From: Chinchilla lanigera
Lineage: Eukaryota; Chordata; Mammalia; Rodentia; Chinchillidae
DNA length: 64,000 nt
Assembly: GCF_000276665.1 (NCBI RefSeq)
Contig: NW_004955466.1
Span: 12,018,351-12,082,350, forward strand
Direction of reading: 5' to 3'
Numbering within the stretch: the stretch's first letter is position 1; each line of letters opens with the position of its first letter. Shown here piece by piece: positions 12,401 to 24,400 of this stretch. A program made the position numbers and the translations under genes. The notes beneath the pieces were generated by a model. That model had not been told where the DNA came from, did not search any database, and saw only the letters and a program-made list of their open reading frames with translations.

Positions 12401-15400
12401 GTGAAGAGGTGGATGCAGAGCGCATGCCTGTTCGCTTACACACAGCAGTGAGATGGCTTTCTAAAGGTAGATCACTGGCCAGAGTTTGAGTTAGGAGGGC
12501 TACTCCAGAGATACCTTTTGGAAAAGCACTTTTTTTTTTTTTTTTTTTTGGGGGGGGGCAGCAAACTTCAGCATCATAGAGTGAGTCACAAAACTTGCCT
12601 ACTTAGCATGTGACATATTCAACCTGTTCATTGAGCTTAATCTGTCATGAAGGGAGAACGACAACTGTGTTCTTGTCAGCAGATGAACTAGCTGCATTCA
12701 AAGCCAAACTGGACATGTGGGAGTGACAAGTGAACATTGGTTTTCTGACCTGTTTCAAACATTAGCAGAGATTTTGACAGAGACTGAGCCGGGGCCTTCT
12801 TTCTCCCAGCTGGTGCATTCAAGGAAACTTTGAGCATTACTTCCCAGCTGCAGGAGACCCATGAGCTAGGAAAAATATGGACCTGCAACAAATTTGTGAG
12901 TAAGCCAGGGGAGTAGACTTTCTGTGCTAGAAGGGGATCAAGTGCTTAGATCGCAAGTGATGATGGCCTTAAAAGTCCATCTGAGAAAACGTCCAGTCTC
13001 TATGCATTCTGGATTAAAGTCTTGATTATCCTGAGACTGCCACAAAAGCACTGAAAAGCCAGCTTCTATACCCAGCATCCTATCTTTGTGAAGCACAGTT
13101 TTCTGCATTAAAAACGCTAAGAGCTGGGTGTGGTGGCGCACCCCTGTAATCCCAGCACTCAGGAGGCTGAGGCAGGAGGACTGTTTCGAGTTTGAGACCA
13201 GCCTGGGATACAAAGTGAGGTCAATGCCAGCCTGAACTGCATAGCGAGACCCTGTCTCAAAAAGACAAAAAAAAAAAAGCTAAGATTATGGAGTGGACCG
13301 GGAAAGAGGAACACATTTCAGAGGTCACTGTGCCCCATCTAGTTGCAGAGAAACAAGCTTCTGGCTCCCACTGATTCAACATTACAGTGAACTCTATAAT
13401 TATTTCATTGTATATTACAATGTGGCAATAATGGAGTAATGGAGATAAAGTACACAATAAATACAGTGCACTTGAATCATCATGAAACCTTTACCCCCTT
13501 TGCCTAGGGCCATGGAAAAATTATCTTCCGTGAAACTGATCCCTGCTGCCAGAAAGAGGTCAGGGACCACAAATGTATAGCACAGAGCACTTTTAGGGTC
13601 AGTAAAGAACTGTGTTACTGGTTTATGTGTTTACTGTTTATCATTTTTTAGAATGTATGATCCTACTTTTGAAAAAATGCTAACAGTAAAGCCGCCCAGC
13701 TCCTTCGGGGAGTGTTCCAGAAGAAAGTGTTGTTACCATAGCAGGTACCAGCGCCTGCCTTGGAAGCTCTGCTGGCAGGTTGGGAGTGGAGGGGAAGGGA
13801 TTGTCTTGACCCTGGGTGGGCCCAGACTAATGTGTGTGATGTTGTCTTTTTAACAAAAAAGTTTACAAGACATAATAGAAAAATCAAATTTTTGTGTAGT
13901 TGTACAAGAGGTTTGTGTTTTATGCTGAGTTTGTGTTTTATGCTGAGTATTATTAGTGCATGAATCAAGAAGTGAAAGGATTATAGTAAGCTAAGATTTA
14001 TTTATTATTGAAAAAAAAAGGGGGGAAATGTCCCTTTCTTTGAACTAGGAAGTCAATTCAGGGCCTCAGACATGCTAGGAAGCTCTTTCCCATGGAGCTG
14101 CATCCCCTGGCCCTTCTAAAAATGTTTCACTTTGGGACAGTGTTTCGCTGAGTTGCCCATGCTAGCCTCCAGTTTGTGGTCTTCTACCTCAGCCTTCCAA
14201 GGAACGGGGATTACAGGTACAGGTCACCATGCCAGGCTAATAAAAATATATGAATTTAGTGCGGCCTGTGTGTATCATGGATATAAACGTCCAGCACTGT
14301 CCAGTCACGTTGCAGGCCTTCAATTCACTCACCACTCTGCCACACCCACCTTCCAGTCCTGCAGGTTTCATTCATAGTAAGTACCCTGCGTGGGTGTTTC
14401 GATTTTTATCTTTTAAGTAGGGTTTCTGCGTTTTCTAGTTGTGCTGTGTCTCAGTGCACAAATGCTCCATTGCCTGCAGCAGTCAGTGCAGCAGAAACCT
14501 GGGCTCAGCGCAGGCGACGAGCCGGTACAGGCACGAGGACTCGGGCGACTCACACTGAGGAAGTCACCTGACACTGCATGCCAGAACGTATTCCGTCATT
14601 AACTGATGCAGGGCTGGAAATGACAAAATGCCAGGCATGCTAGTCATCAGGGAAATGTAAATGAAGACCGCAGTAGATGTCACTTCACACGTGTTGCATG
14701 GCTGTTATCAACAAGACAAAGAATACCGATGCCGGGAGGCTGTGGAGAAAAGGGAACCCTTGGGTGTTGTTGCTTAGAATGCAAATTAATACAGCCATCA
14801 TGGAAACCAGTTCCGAAGTTTTTCAAAAAATTAAAAATGGAGCTTCTGTATGATCCAGCAGTCCCACTGCTGGCTATATTTCTAAAACAAAAATGAAATC
14901 CGTATGCTCAACAGGTATTTGCCTTGCCATGTTCATTGCAGTCATGTTGTAATGGCCGAGGTAGATCAGGCAGATTCCATCGGTGGACAAATGGATAGAG
15001 AGTGTGATACATGCTCACAGGGGCTCTCCTCAGCCTTGAGAAGGAAGGCAGCACAGCCCGTCGGCTGGGCCAGCTCCGGTGGACCTAGAGCAGGTTATGC
15101 TGTGTGGGAGGAGCCAGGCACAGACAACTCTGCATTTTATGAGATCTCACTCACGGATAGGATCTTAAAAGAAGAGCGCGTGGTGCTGGTGATCGGAGCT
15201 GGTAGGGAGATTGCATGGTGTGGAAGCGGTGAGGGGCTTGGAGATGGCAGTCAACAACATAGAATTTCAGTTCAGTAACAGTTTTTTTCAGTTGAAAAGA
15301 ATAAAGAGCTTGATTGTACAAGTGGCTGTAGTTAGTAACTGTATCACATACTTTAGAATTGGTAGGAGAGTGGGTAGTTAAGTGTCCTCACCACAGAAAT

Positions 15401-18400
15401 AGACAAGGATATGAGGTAATGCAAGTGTTAATTAGCTTGATTTGGTCATTCCACGGTGTGCACAACCATAAATATATACTGTTTTTTAAAAAAACGTGTT
15501 TTACCCAGGACGTGCATACACTTTTAAGATTTTTACTGCAGTGTGTGAAATAATTCTGTTAGTTGTGACTGCAGCTCATGGGTGCAATACTGACACTCAT
15601 TTTTATGTTTGAATTCTTCACTTCCTCCTCCTACTTTGTTGTCTGGGGCAGTAGGCAACACTGTGTAATCTAGGACAGTGATGGCAAACCTTTTTGAGGT
15701 TCTAATAATACAAACAGCCCACTGTGGCACGCATGCTACAGGTCCGCCATCACTGACCCAGGTGTCGCCTGCTAGCCCATCCTGGTTTGTGTATGTTCAT
15801 TTTATACTTCTGTGTGCCTGTTTGTTATATCTTGCAGTCCTTCCTTAATTAACCTGTAGTTCATTGTTAACCTTCTGATTCTCAGTTTCTTTTTCTGTGA
15901 AAGGGAGGTAGTGATTTCGACATTGAAGAGCTTGTTCTACCGAGTTAGAGTGCGGTAGAAGCTTAGTAAGTGATTGCCATTTATATCTGTTATTATTTAT
16001 TACTACATTGTGGATCAGTGTTAAGGTAGCAGACAGATCTTTTGTACTCAGTGGTTTATAAGATCCTTGTTATTTTTCATTTCTTTGAGTTCTGACAGAT
16101 TAGGATTTGTATATTTGCTTAAGAATTTTGTCTATTTATTATGAATAGTGTCACCATGAGAGTCTTGACTTCGTCGTTTTCCTGTAGATAGATTTTAGTG
16201 TCGATATCTAATGCAGTTAGAACAGAGGTACGGGGCTGGGGATTTAGCTCAGTGGCAAAAGCGCCTGCCTGGCAAGCGCAAGGTCATGAGTTCGGTTCCC
16301 GGTACCGGAGAAAAACCAAAAAAAAAAAGAACAGAGGTACAATTTTTGGTCATACTTGTGTTCTGTCACATTCAATCGGTTATCTGTTCAGTTGCCATTT
16401 TGGCAGTGTCATACATTTCATGGAATTGTTAAGTCCTTACAGTCTCATTTTCTCTTGGCATGCTCTACAATAAGTCTGATCTAAAAAGAAGCTAAGTTTG
16501 TTACAGACAACAGCTGGTCATTTTTATTAAAATGCTAAAGGGACTCCTTAGTGTGCACAACTCTTTTTGATGATATTTGTAACATGGAAGTTAGGAGAGG
16601 AAGCTTAATGTTGGAATTGATAAACCTACTATGTTGGTGAGTTTCCCATGTCTTTCAATATTATACTGCTTAACAAATGTCTAAAACACTCAAATGCATA
16701 CATTTATATAGTTTTGTGAACTAAAAAAGTCTTAAGCTGTTTGACTTAAAGTTGGAAGACTTCCTATGATCAGATCCTTTAGAGAAGGGCTTTTGGATTT
16801 TACATTAATTTTATAAATGGTAAAGTATGTTGAAGTAAAATGAGTTTTTGTCTTCAAAAAACCAATTTTATTTGTTGGACTATTCATCAGAACATTTTGA
16901 TATAGAGCTGCCATTGATAAGCAGTAAAATACTGTTTTACTGGAGGACAGGTGCTGGGGACTGAACCCAGGTCCTTCACACTGGGCAAATTCCCCAGCCC
17001 ATTTTATTTTTTATTTTGAGACTGAGTCTCACTGAGTTACTAAATTGTCCAGTCTGGGCTTAAACTTTCTATCTTCCTGCTTTGGCCTCCCAGAGCACTA
17101 GGATTTCAGGTGTGTTCTTCCATGCCTAGCTGAGATTTTTGTTAAATAAATTTAATAGTATTGATTGGTCTTACAGTCTTTATTTTCTGTCCTCCTGCCT
17201 AAATTGTGTCATTATCTTTGATACTGTCAGCATTAAGGAAAGTTGGAACCTTTCCAAAATCTTATTTATCGACATTAATACTAACATAAAGAATTGTTTT
17301 CAGCTTGATTTATGGTGTCATGATTTGTTTTTGTTGTTTTGAGACAGGGTCTTTCTGTGTATTCCAGGCAGATCTTGAACTTGTGGTGATCCATCTGCCT
17401 CAGCCTCCCAAGTGCTAGGTTTACAGGCATGTGCCATTGATGTCACAATTTTTAATTTTTAAAATAGCAATGGTTTACTATACTTGAGCACCCCATACAC
17501 GTCCTCATTTTTGTTGTACATACTTGGCAGATCAGTGATACAAGTGATGGCGGATGTTGTGTTTGGTCCTGTTTGCCGTTGTGTTTGTGCGTGGCAATCA
17601 GTCTCTGGGTGGTGAACAGTGCATAGCACAGCTGCGTTTGTGGAATCAGTGGTGCTTTGACTATGAGCTTCAGGAGCTTTAATTTTCTTACACTGTCTCC
17701 TGCATAGGAGACAAGCTAGATATCTTTAGTCTAAGATAAAGAACTGATTGAAGTAGATAAACATGGAACACACTGAGTACCTTGATATAATTAATTTTCT
17801 TTAAAATACTTACTCATTAAAAATAACTATGATGTAGCTCAATGGTAGAGTGCTCGCCTACCATGCATGCATCTCTGCTGCAATCCCTAGCACCTCACAA
17901 GAGAAAAATAAAAGAAAAAAATTGTGATTTGAAGTGTTTGCTTATGAAACATCATATTCTAAAAAATGCAGGATTATAATTTTAAGATATTAAATTAAGG
18001 TAAGTATAATTTTCCTTTGTGGATATTAACTTATTCTGGTAGAATGGAAAAGTGTCTAAAATTATGAAAATTAGGATTAGATCTTAATCATATTTCAGTA
18101 TATATGCTTTCTTTTGAATATGTTCCTTTCATAAGATATGTAGACATTGTTCAATTAATATACATCATATATATTTGTAGTAAAAATTCTGTCTTCTTCA
18201 TAATCTTGGATAATCAGGTATCTTCTGAAAGCATTTTATTTTGAAACTATAACTTAGATGCTGAAATCATTGATACCTCCTTCAGAAAAGACTACATGGA
18301 GTTCCTTTAAAAGCAGCTTTTTGCTTGCTTTTAGGATTGCAGGTGATTTAATATCATTGCTTTGACACATTGTAAAGCAGTTAGAAAGGTGACTCCATAC

Positions 18401-21400
18401 TGATAGAAATTGCAAAAGTAGATAGAGGCACATATGCAGATTGGGGTAGGCCTTTCACCTGTGTTTCTTTAGTATCTACAGAGTAGAAACTGCAGGTTTT
18501 TTTGTACCAGGAATTGAACTCACGACCTCATGCTTGTTAGGCAGGCACTGTGCCTGTGCCACTATCCCCAGCCCAGTATGTTCATTTTTAAAGGTTTTGA
18601 AAAATGACTAACAAGTAATAGCTCTTAGAAATATGAAGTTCTAAATACATAGTAATAGCAGCATTCCTTGTGGTCTCGTGTTTAATTTTCTTATTTTTCC
18701 TCTCCTGTAGTGTTTGATGATGGTGACGAGAGAACGCTGCGACGGACCTCTCTGTGCCTAAAGGGGGAGAGGCACTTTGCAGAGAGTGAGGTGAGGAGGC
18801 ACATGTGGGGCTGTGGCTCGAACAGTAGCTACTGATCTAGAAGTAGAATACAAACTGAGTTCATCTGTTTCTTACCAGACCCTTGATCAGCTTCCATTAA
18901 CAAATCCTGAGCATTTTGGAACTCCAGTAATTGCAAAGAAGACGAACAGGGGAAGGAGGTCCTCACTTCCTGTGTAAGTTTTCCGTACATAGTCTCATTC
19001 TAATGACAGTTTTTACAATACTAAAGGGATTTTTCTAGAATGGCTGAGTTTGATCGGGTAACCTTTCCATGGGATCTTGTGTTCTCAGGTTAAACATGAT
19101 ATGCTTGGTGGACGTAGTCTTAATTATTGGCATTATCTTCCCCAAGACTTATCACAACTCACCTTCAGAAGGACTACTTTTGTTTTGAGTTATACTGGCA
19201 AAGTCCATGATTAATGTGATGATTTTCCCTTTTAAGTGAGCATATTTTTTTCACCTATTTATTTAGTTTTTAAAGAATTTTTATTTATTTATTTATTTCA
19301 GTGTTAGGGGTTGAACCCAGGGCCTTTGCACTGAGGCATATACCCATTCCTTTTTACTTTATTGTTTTAATTTTGAGACAGAGTCTCCTGGAGTCATTGT
19401 CATTGGTGGGCTCAAACTTAAGAGTCCTCCTGCCTCAGCCTCCCAGAGTACATAAAAACATTTTGAAGAATAATACAGTGAACTTCCACATGTTCTTTAT
19501 CTACATTCACTAATTTTTAACATTTTTAGCATATTTGCTTTATCATTCTTTCCATCTATATATAAATTTATTTTATAATTTTATTTTGCTAAACTCTTGA
19601 GATGAAGGGGCAAGCATCATGAACCGTTATGATTAAATTACCAAGATACGGATATCAAATTGGGGAAGTTGAATAACTCTAAGAGAATACTGTCACTTAA
19701 CATGTAGCCATTATTTCAAGTTTTGCTGATTGCCCCAATCACAGCCTTTATAGCACCTCCTTTTCCTCCATGATTCTAGGATCCAGCCTAAGGTCCCGTA
19801 CTGCATGTCATTTATATAAAGTTCTAAAGTCTTCTGTCATCTGGAAATGCTCTTTAGCCTTTTTTGTCTTTTATGACACTACCAGTTTTGAAGGGTACAG
19901 GCATGTTGTTTTGTAGACTGTTCCTTGATGTGGGTTTGGCTGATTGCCCTTTCGTTATTGAACCCAGCTTGTCATTTTTGATACCGGTGACTGCGTAAGT
20001 AATGTTGGATCCCTCTTGGTGCAAGCACCTTGTAAGGGTGTGGTACCAGTGGGCTCCATGGTTAGTGATATTAGCTTTGATCACCTGGTGGAAGTTGTGT
20101 GTGCCGAGCTTCTAAACCTCAAAATTATCCTTCCCTTTGCAACTTATAAATAGTCTGTGTGGAAATTCTTCGAGGCTATTTCAATACCCTGTTTTTTTAA
20201 TCAGAGTTCCAGTGATTTTACCATTTGCTGGTAAGTCTTGCCTAAATAAGTTAGTACTATTCTGGTAGCAAAGTACTGTAATGATTTTCTAGTCTTTCAT
20301 TCCTGCTGCATATGTTAGTTGTGAAAATGTAGGCTTACAGTTAATACTGTTTACACTTGAGGGTAAACCTTAGTTATCTCAGATAAATTATCTAAATAAA
20401 CCCTCATATGTGTTTTACTGAGATATTTTCATACTTTGGTAGATAAAGTATTATCTAGTGTTTGAATAAAATAGAAGGGCAGTTGTCAAAAAAAGGAAAG
20501 ATATTTGGCCTTTAAAAAGTAGAAGGGTTGGCTAGGGATATAACTCAGCGGCACAGTGCCTGCCCAGTACAAGGTCCGGAGTTTGATTTCCGGTACCAAA
20601 AAAAGGAGACAGGTTGTTGTTTATAAAGAAAAAAGAAAGGAAGTGTGTTTGGCACAGTAGGTATATATTGGTGATGGAATTAGGCTTATCTGTCCCAGCT
20701 GATGGATGACAGGAGAACGTGAGTCCAGCTCCTTACTGATTTGCTGATGTGGATTCGGAGTTTGACAAGTAGCTGAGGACCAGTTGTGCAGAGCAAGAGG
20801 GTCTCCACCGCTTCAGTTCAAGTCAGAGCAGAGAGGCTGCATGAGGAGCTGAGTTACATGTGTTAGGTCCTAGCGTCGTGATGGCATGTCAGGCTAATGA
20901 TCAAGTCATCCTGCCTTTCAGTAACGAAGACGAGAAGGAAGAAGAAAGTAGTGAAGAGGAAGATGAAGATAAGCATCGGCTCAATGATGAATTATTAGGA
21001 AAAGTTGTGAGTGTGGTTTCCACACCCGAAAGGACTGAATGGTACCCTGCTTTGGTGAGTAGGGCTTCCTTGCATTGTTCATCAACCAGAAAACGTTTGT
21101 TTAACAAAATGGATTTTCAGAAACATTTAAAGAGTTTCAAAGTGTCACACAATATCAATTCGCACATCACAGATTTAATAATTGAGAGGTCAGGTCTACA
21201 GAATTGTGCTTGTCGCCTCCACTGTCTCGCCGTAGTTAGTCCTCAGCCTCTTCGACTCTCCCTTCAGGAGTCTGTGGGCCCCTTCACTCTGTCCCATTGC
21301 CATTTCACACTTTTAGGTTTGCTTAGCTTGGATCCTTTCTTCACTGAGTTCAGACTACATTTCTAGAACTAACTTGTAAAGAGAAATCCTTTTGGAGTAC

Positions 21401-24400
21401 TGATTCAATTGTGGCAGTCCTGTTCTCAGAAATACTCCTTCCTCAGGCATGGTGACAGATATCCGTAGCCCCAGCTCCTGGAAGCAGGCAAGAGGATTGC
21501 TGAGCCCAGGAGCTGGAGACCAGCGTGGGTGACGCAGTCTATCTCAAAATAAATGAAGATAAAGTAAAATAAGACTTCACTGTGTCTACTAGTAATGGAT
21601 ATTGTACTCTTTAAATGGATATTTGAAGCAATCCCTACTTCATTTGTTTCCTATTTTGCCTGTAAACTGTATGAAAGTTTTTTTTTTAATTTTTATTTTT
21701 CCCAGTACATGTCTGCAGTACATAATGATTATATTCTCCGTGGGGAGTTGGAACATGGACATGTGTATCGTAATCAAGTTCTTTCTTCACTCCCCTCTGT
21801 TGCGTATTTCACTCCTCTGAGCCTTCACCTAGTCCTAAATTATTAGTATTCCTGAGGATCTGCAGTGATTTTGACTTCATTCTGAGTTCCCTAGAAGAGA
21901 ATAGTGCGAGACTGGGGTAGTGTACTGCCCTCTGGAAGTTTACCATACATACCTATGAAATTGCGCGATACTTAGAGATTACAGAATGAACTCAAATGGA
22001 TTCGGTGCAGGCACTGGGATAGGACAGGGAATAAGTGTTAGGCTAAGTTCACCGAGCTTTTAAAGAAGGCTTTAGGAAGGACAAGTCATAGGTGAGTTAG
22101 TAGAGAAGTATTCTTGGCTTACATGGAGAAGGAATGAGAAGAGATGGACGTTATTTTATGACAGCAGTCAAGAATGCTTGGTAGGAGGTAGTACTTGTCC
22201 CTACTGGGAATTTGACTATTTGATTTGGCTACTAGATGAGCGTAGGGAAATAGGGAGAAATGAGACCGCAAAGATAATTTGCATCTGGGGCAGAACTAAA
22301 AATTTGGAAACCATGCTGCAGAGGATTTTGCAGAATGGCTGAGCTCAGTGTTTAGGAATGTTAATGACACAGCGGCCTACTGGATCCATTGCTCTGGAAG
22401 GGAGGGAGGGTGGCAGAGAGAAATTTGAGGCCATGCGAGTAGTTGACAGGTAAGGTGAGCAGGCCTTGAGTTGTGCTGCCTAAGGCTCAGCTGCCATGCT
22501 TACCCTTGCCACCTGTGTTCAACGCTTTCTCTCTGAGTTTTCATATTGCCTCTGTCCGTTGGGATCACTGTACTTAAGTATACTTTTAAAAAGTACAGCG
22601 GGGCATGGTGGTGCTCATTCGTAATCCCAGCACCTGGGAGGCTGAGGCAGGAGGATTGCTGTAATTTAAGGCCATCCTGGGCTAACTAGTGAGACCCTGT
22701 CTCAAAACAAAAACAAAAACTATGTCTCTCTCCAAAAATTGTTATTCAGCGTAGAGTGAAGCCTAATTTTTTGGAAGTGGTGGTCCCATTTTAATGTCCA
22801 TTTTATTAATTTCATGTTATAGGATAACTGAATAAATATCTAGAAAGTCAGTATGCTAAACAGAAACATGAGATCTTCACTAAGTGATTGGTAAATAATA
22901 GGAGCTATTTATGATGGAACTGTTTTTTCTTTTTATGGTAATAGGGTTTTGCATTTATTAAAGGTAGGAAAAAAGGCTTTACGGAGCGAGTTTGGGCCAA
23001 GTAGAAGTAGGAAAATAAGTACAGTGTGTAGGGTGAACACAGACCACAGTGGGAGAACACGGTAGCCTGGAACTGTTTCTTATAAAATATCCATGTGAAG
23101 CAGGACAGTTGGAGGACTGAGGCAGGAAGATCAAGAGGTCAAGGCCAATCTTGGCTACCCAACAAAATCTTACCTGAAAAAAATCCATTGGATAAGTTAG
23201 AGGACCCAGAATTGTTCCTTTAAAAGATACTCATTTTCTGAGCAAGGGAAAGAGGAAGCAACCAGTTGTTTGCTGTGTATTTCAGGTAGTCTCGCCCGGC
23301 TGTAATGATGACATCACAGTGAAGAAGGACCAGTGCTTAGTTCGATCATTTATTGATTCTAAATTGTGAGTAATGAATTACTTAATGTTACATGGGAAGA
23401 ATAAAAGTGGAATCGCAGTGATCGACCCCCTCCACCAAGACTTGCTTTTGTAAAAGTCTGATCATTTATGAACTGAGTTGATATGATATCTAACATGTTT
23501 TGACATTTTGTAATGTAGGCTGTTTTTTGCTGATAAACTTTATATAAAAACTGGGCAATACATGAAAATAATATTTAAACCATGTTTGCTTGTTTATTTA
23601 AATGTGGTATTGAATTTTTAAAATTTGGTACAGAGTTATTTTTATCATGTATACTATTATGAATTGTAGAATTTATTTTTAATAGAATTATATGACTACA
23701 ATAATTATCTTGCCTTTTTAAACTAAAATCCTGGCTTTTAGAAACTTTTTCCCAATATCATCTTTGTTTTAACAAAGTAAAAGCCAGGAGTGGTGCCGCA
23801 TACCTGTAATCCCAGCATTAAGGAGGCTGAGTCAGAAGGATCACTGCTAATTTGAGGCAAGCCTGGGCTACATAGTGAGTTCAAGACCAGCCTGAACTAC
23901 ATAGTGAGACTCTGTCTTAAAAAAACAAAACAAAATTAGGGCTGGGATGTGGCCCTGTAGTAAGAGCCCTTGCCTAAGCCTGTACAAGATGATAGGTTTG
24001 ATCCATAATATACCCCCTTTCCTCAAAAGTAAAATAAAATACATATATTTATTGAAGTATGATTCACTGTAAAAATTAATACCATGATATACCTTATAAT
24101 GGTAAAAGGATTTTACTATGGTGTTCCAGTAAATGGTTTTTTAAACTAAAATTAGTAAAAGTTAAGAAATATTGAACATGAAAGTAAGCATTATTGACCC
24201 ATGTGTGGTAGTGCACATCTGTAATCCCAGCACTTGGGAGGCCAAGGCAACAGGAATGCCACAAGCTTAAGGCCAGTCTTGGCTACATAGTGAGTTCAAG
24301 GCCAGCCTGAACTACATAGTGAGACCCTGTCTCGAAAAAAAAGCAGTTTTGTCTCCAGGTGTTGAAGTCATCACGCTGATAGAAGTTACCCCATACTGTC

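Larger units (their letters stand above)
10710..14616 (+). mobile_element. Tigger-like (pogo/mariner superfamily) DNA transposon, split by a hAT element
   Basis: The left part (10710-10922) begins CAGTCAGGTACTGAATAGTC and contains ggtgatgctggtataaacac and cgtataaaagtatagcacat. The right part (13581-14616) contains tactggtttatgtgtttac, ccttcaattcactcaccact and ends ccagaacgtattccgtc ... gggctg, the other terminus. The outer ends are diverged inverted repeats. It sits in the L1 where the consensus has 'aggTAtga'. It is a non-coding internal-deletion type. The family name is from memory. Confidence 0.72.
9043..15500 (+). mobile_element. 5'-truncated L1 (ORF2 and 3'UTR), split by later insertions
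   Basis: L1-type ORF2 3' half on the + strand. Its pieces are 9043-9300 (gaacaaagcaggagacat, ataaaactatgatcattaaa), 10080-10262 (caaaagcaaaaatagacatg, gaaaatatttgcaaactatg), 10657-10709 (aaatagatatttctcaagtg) and 14617-15500 (catcagggaaatgtaaatga, gtggagaaaagggaaccctt, then the 3'UTR). Read together they follow one L1 with no large loss. The gaps are two LTRs and a Tigger-like element. It is inactive, with many stops. Confidence 0.82.

Noticed and set aside
16232..16304. tRNA-like gene with box A and box B
   Set aside because: This and its many copies are ID SINEs: A-rich tails, target duplications, and bodies unable to form a standard tRNA end.
20860..21366. 168-codon + strand open frame around exon 7
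   Set aside because: Only 20922-21054 is exon. The rest is intron read-through past a good gtgagt donor.
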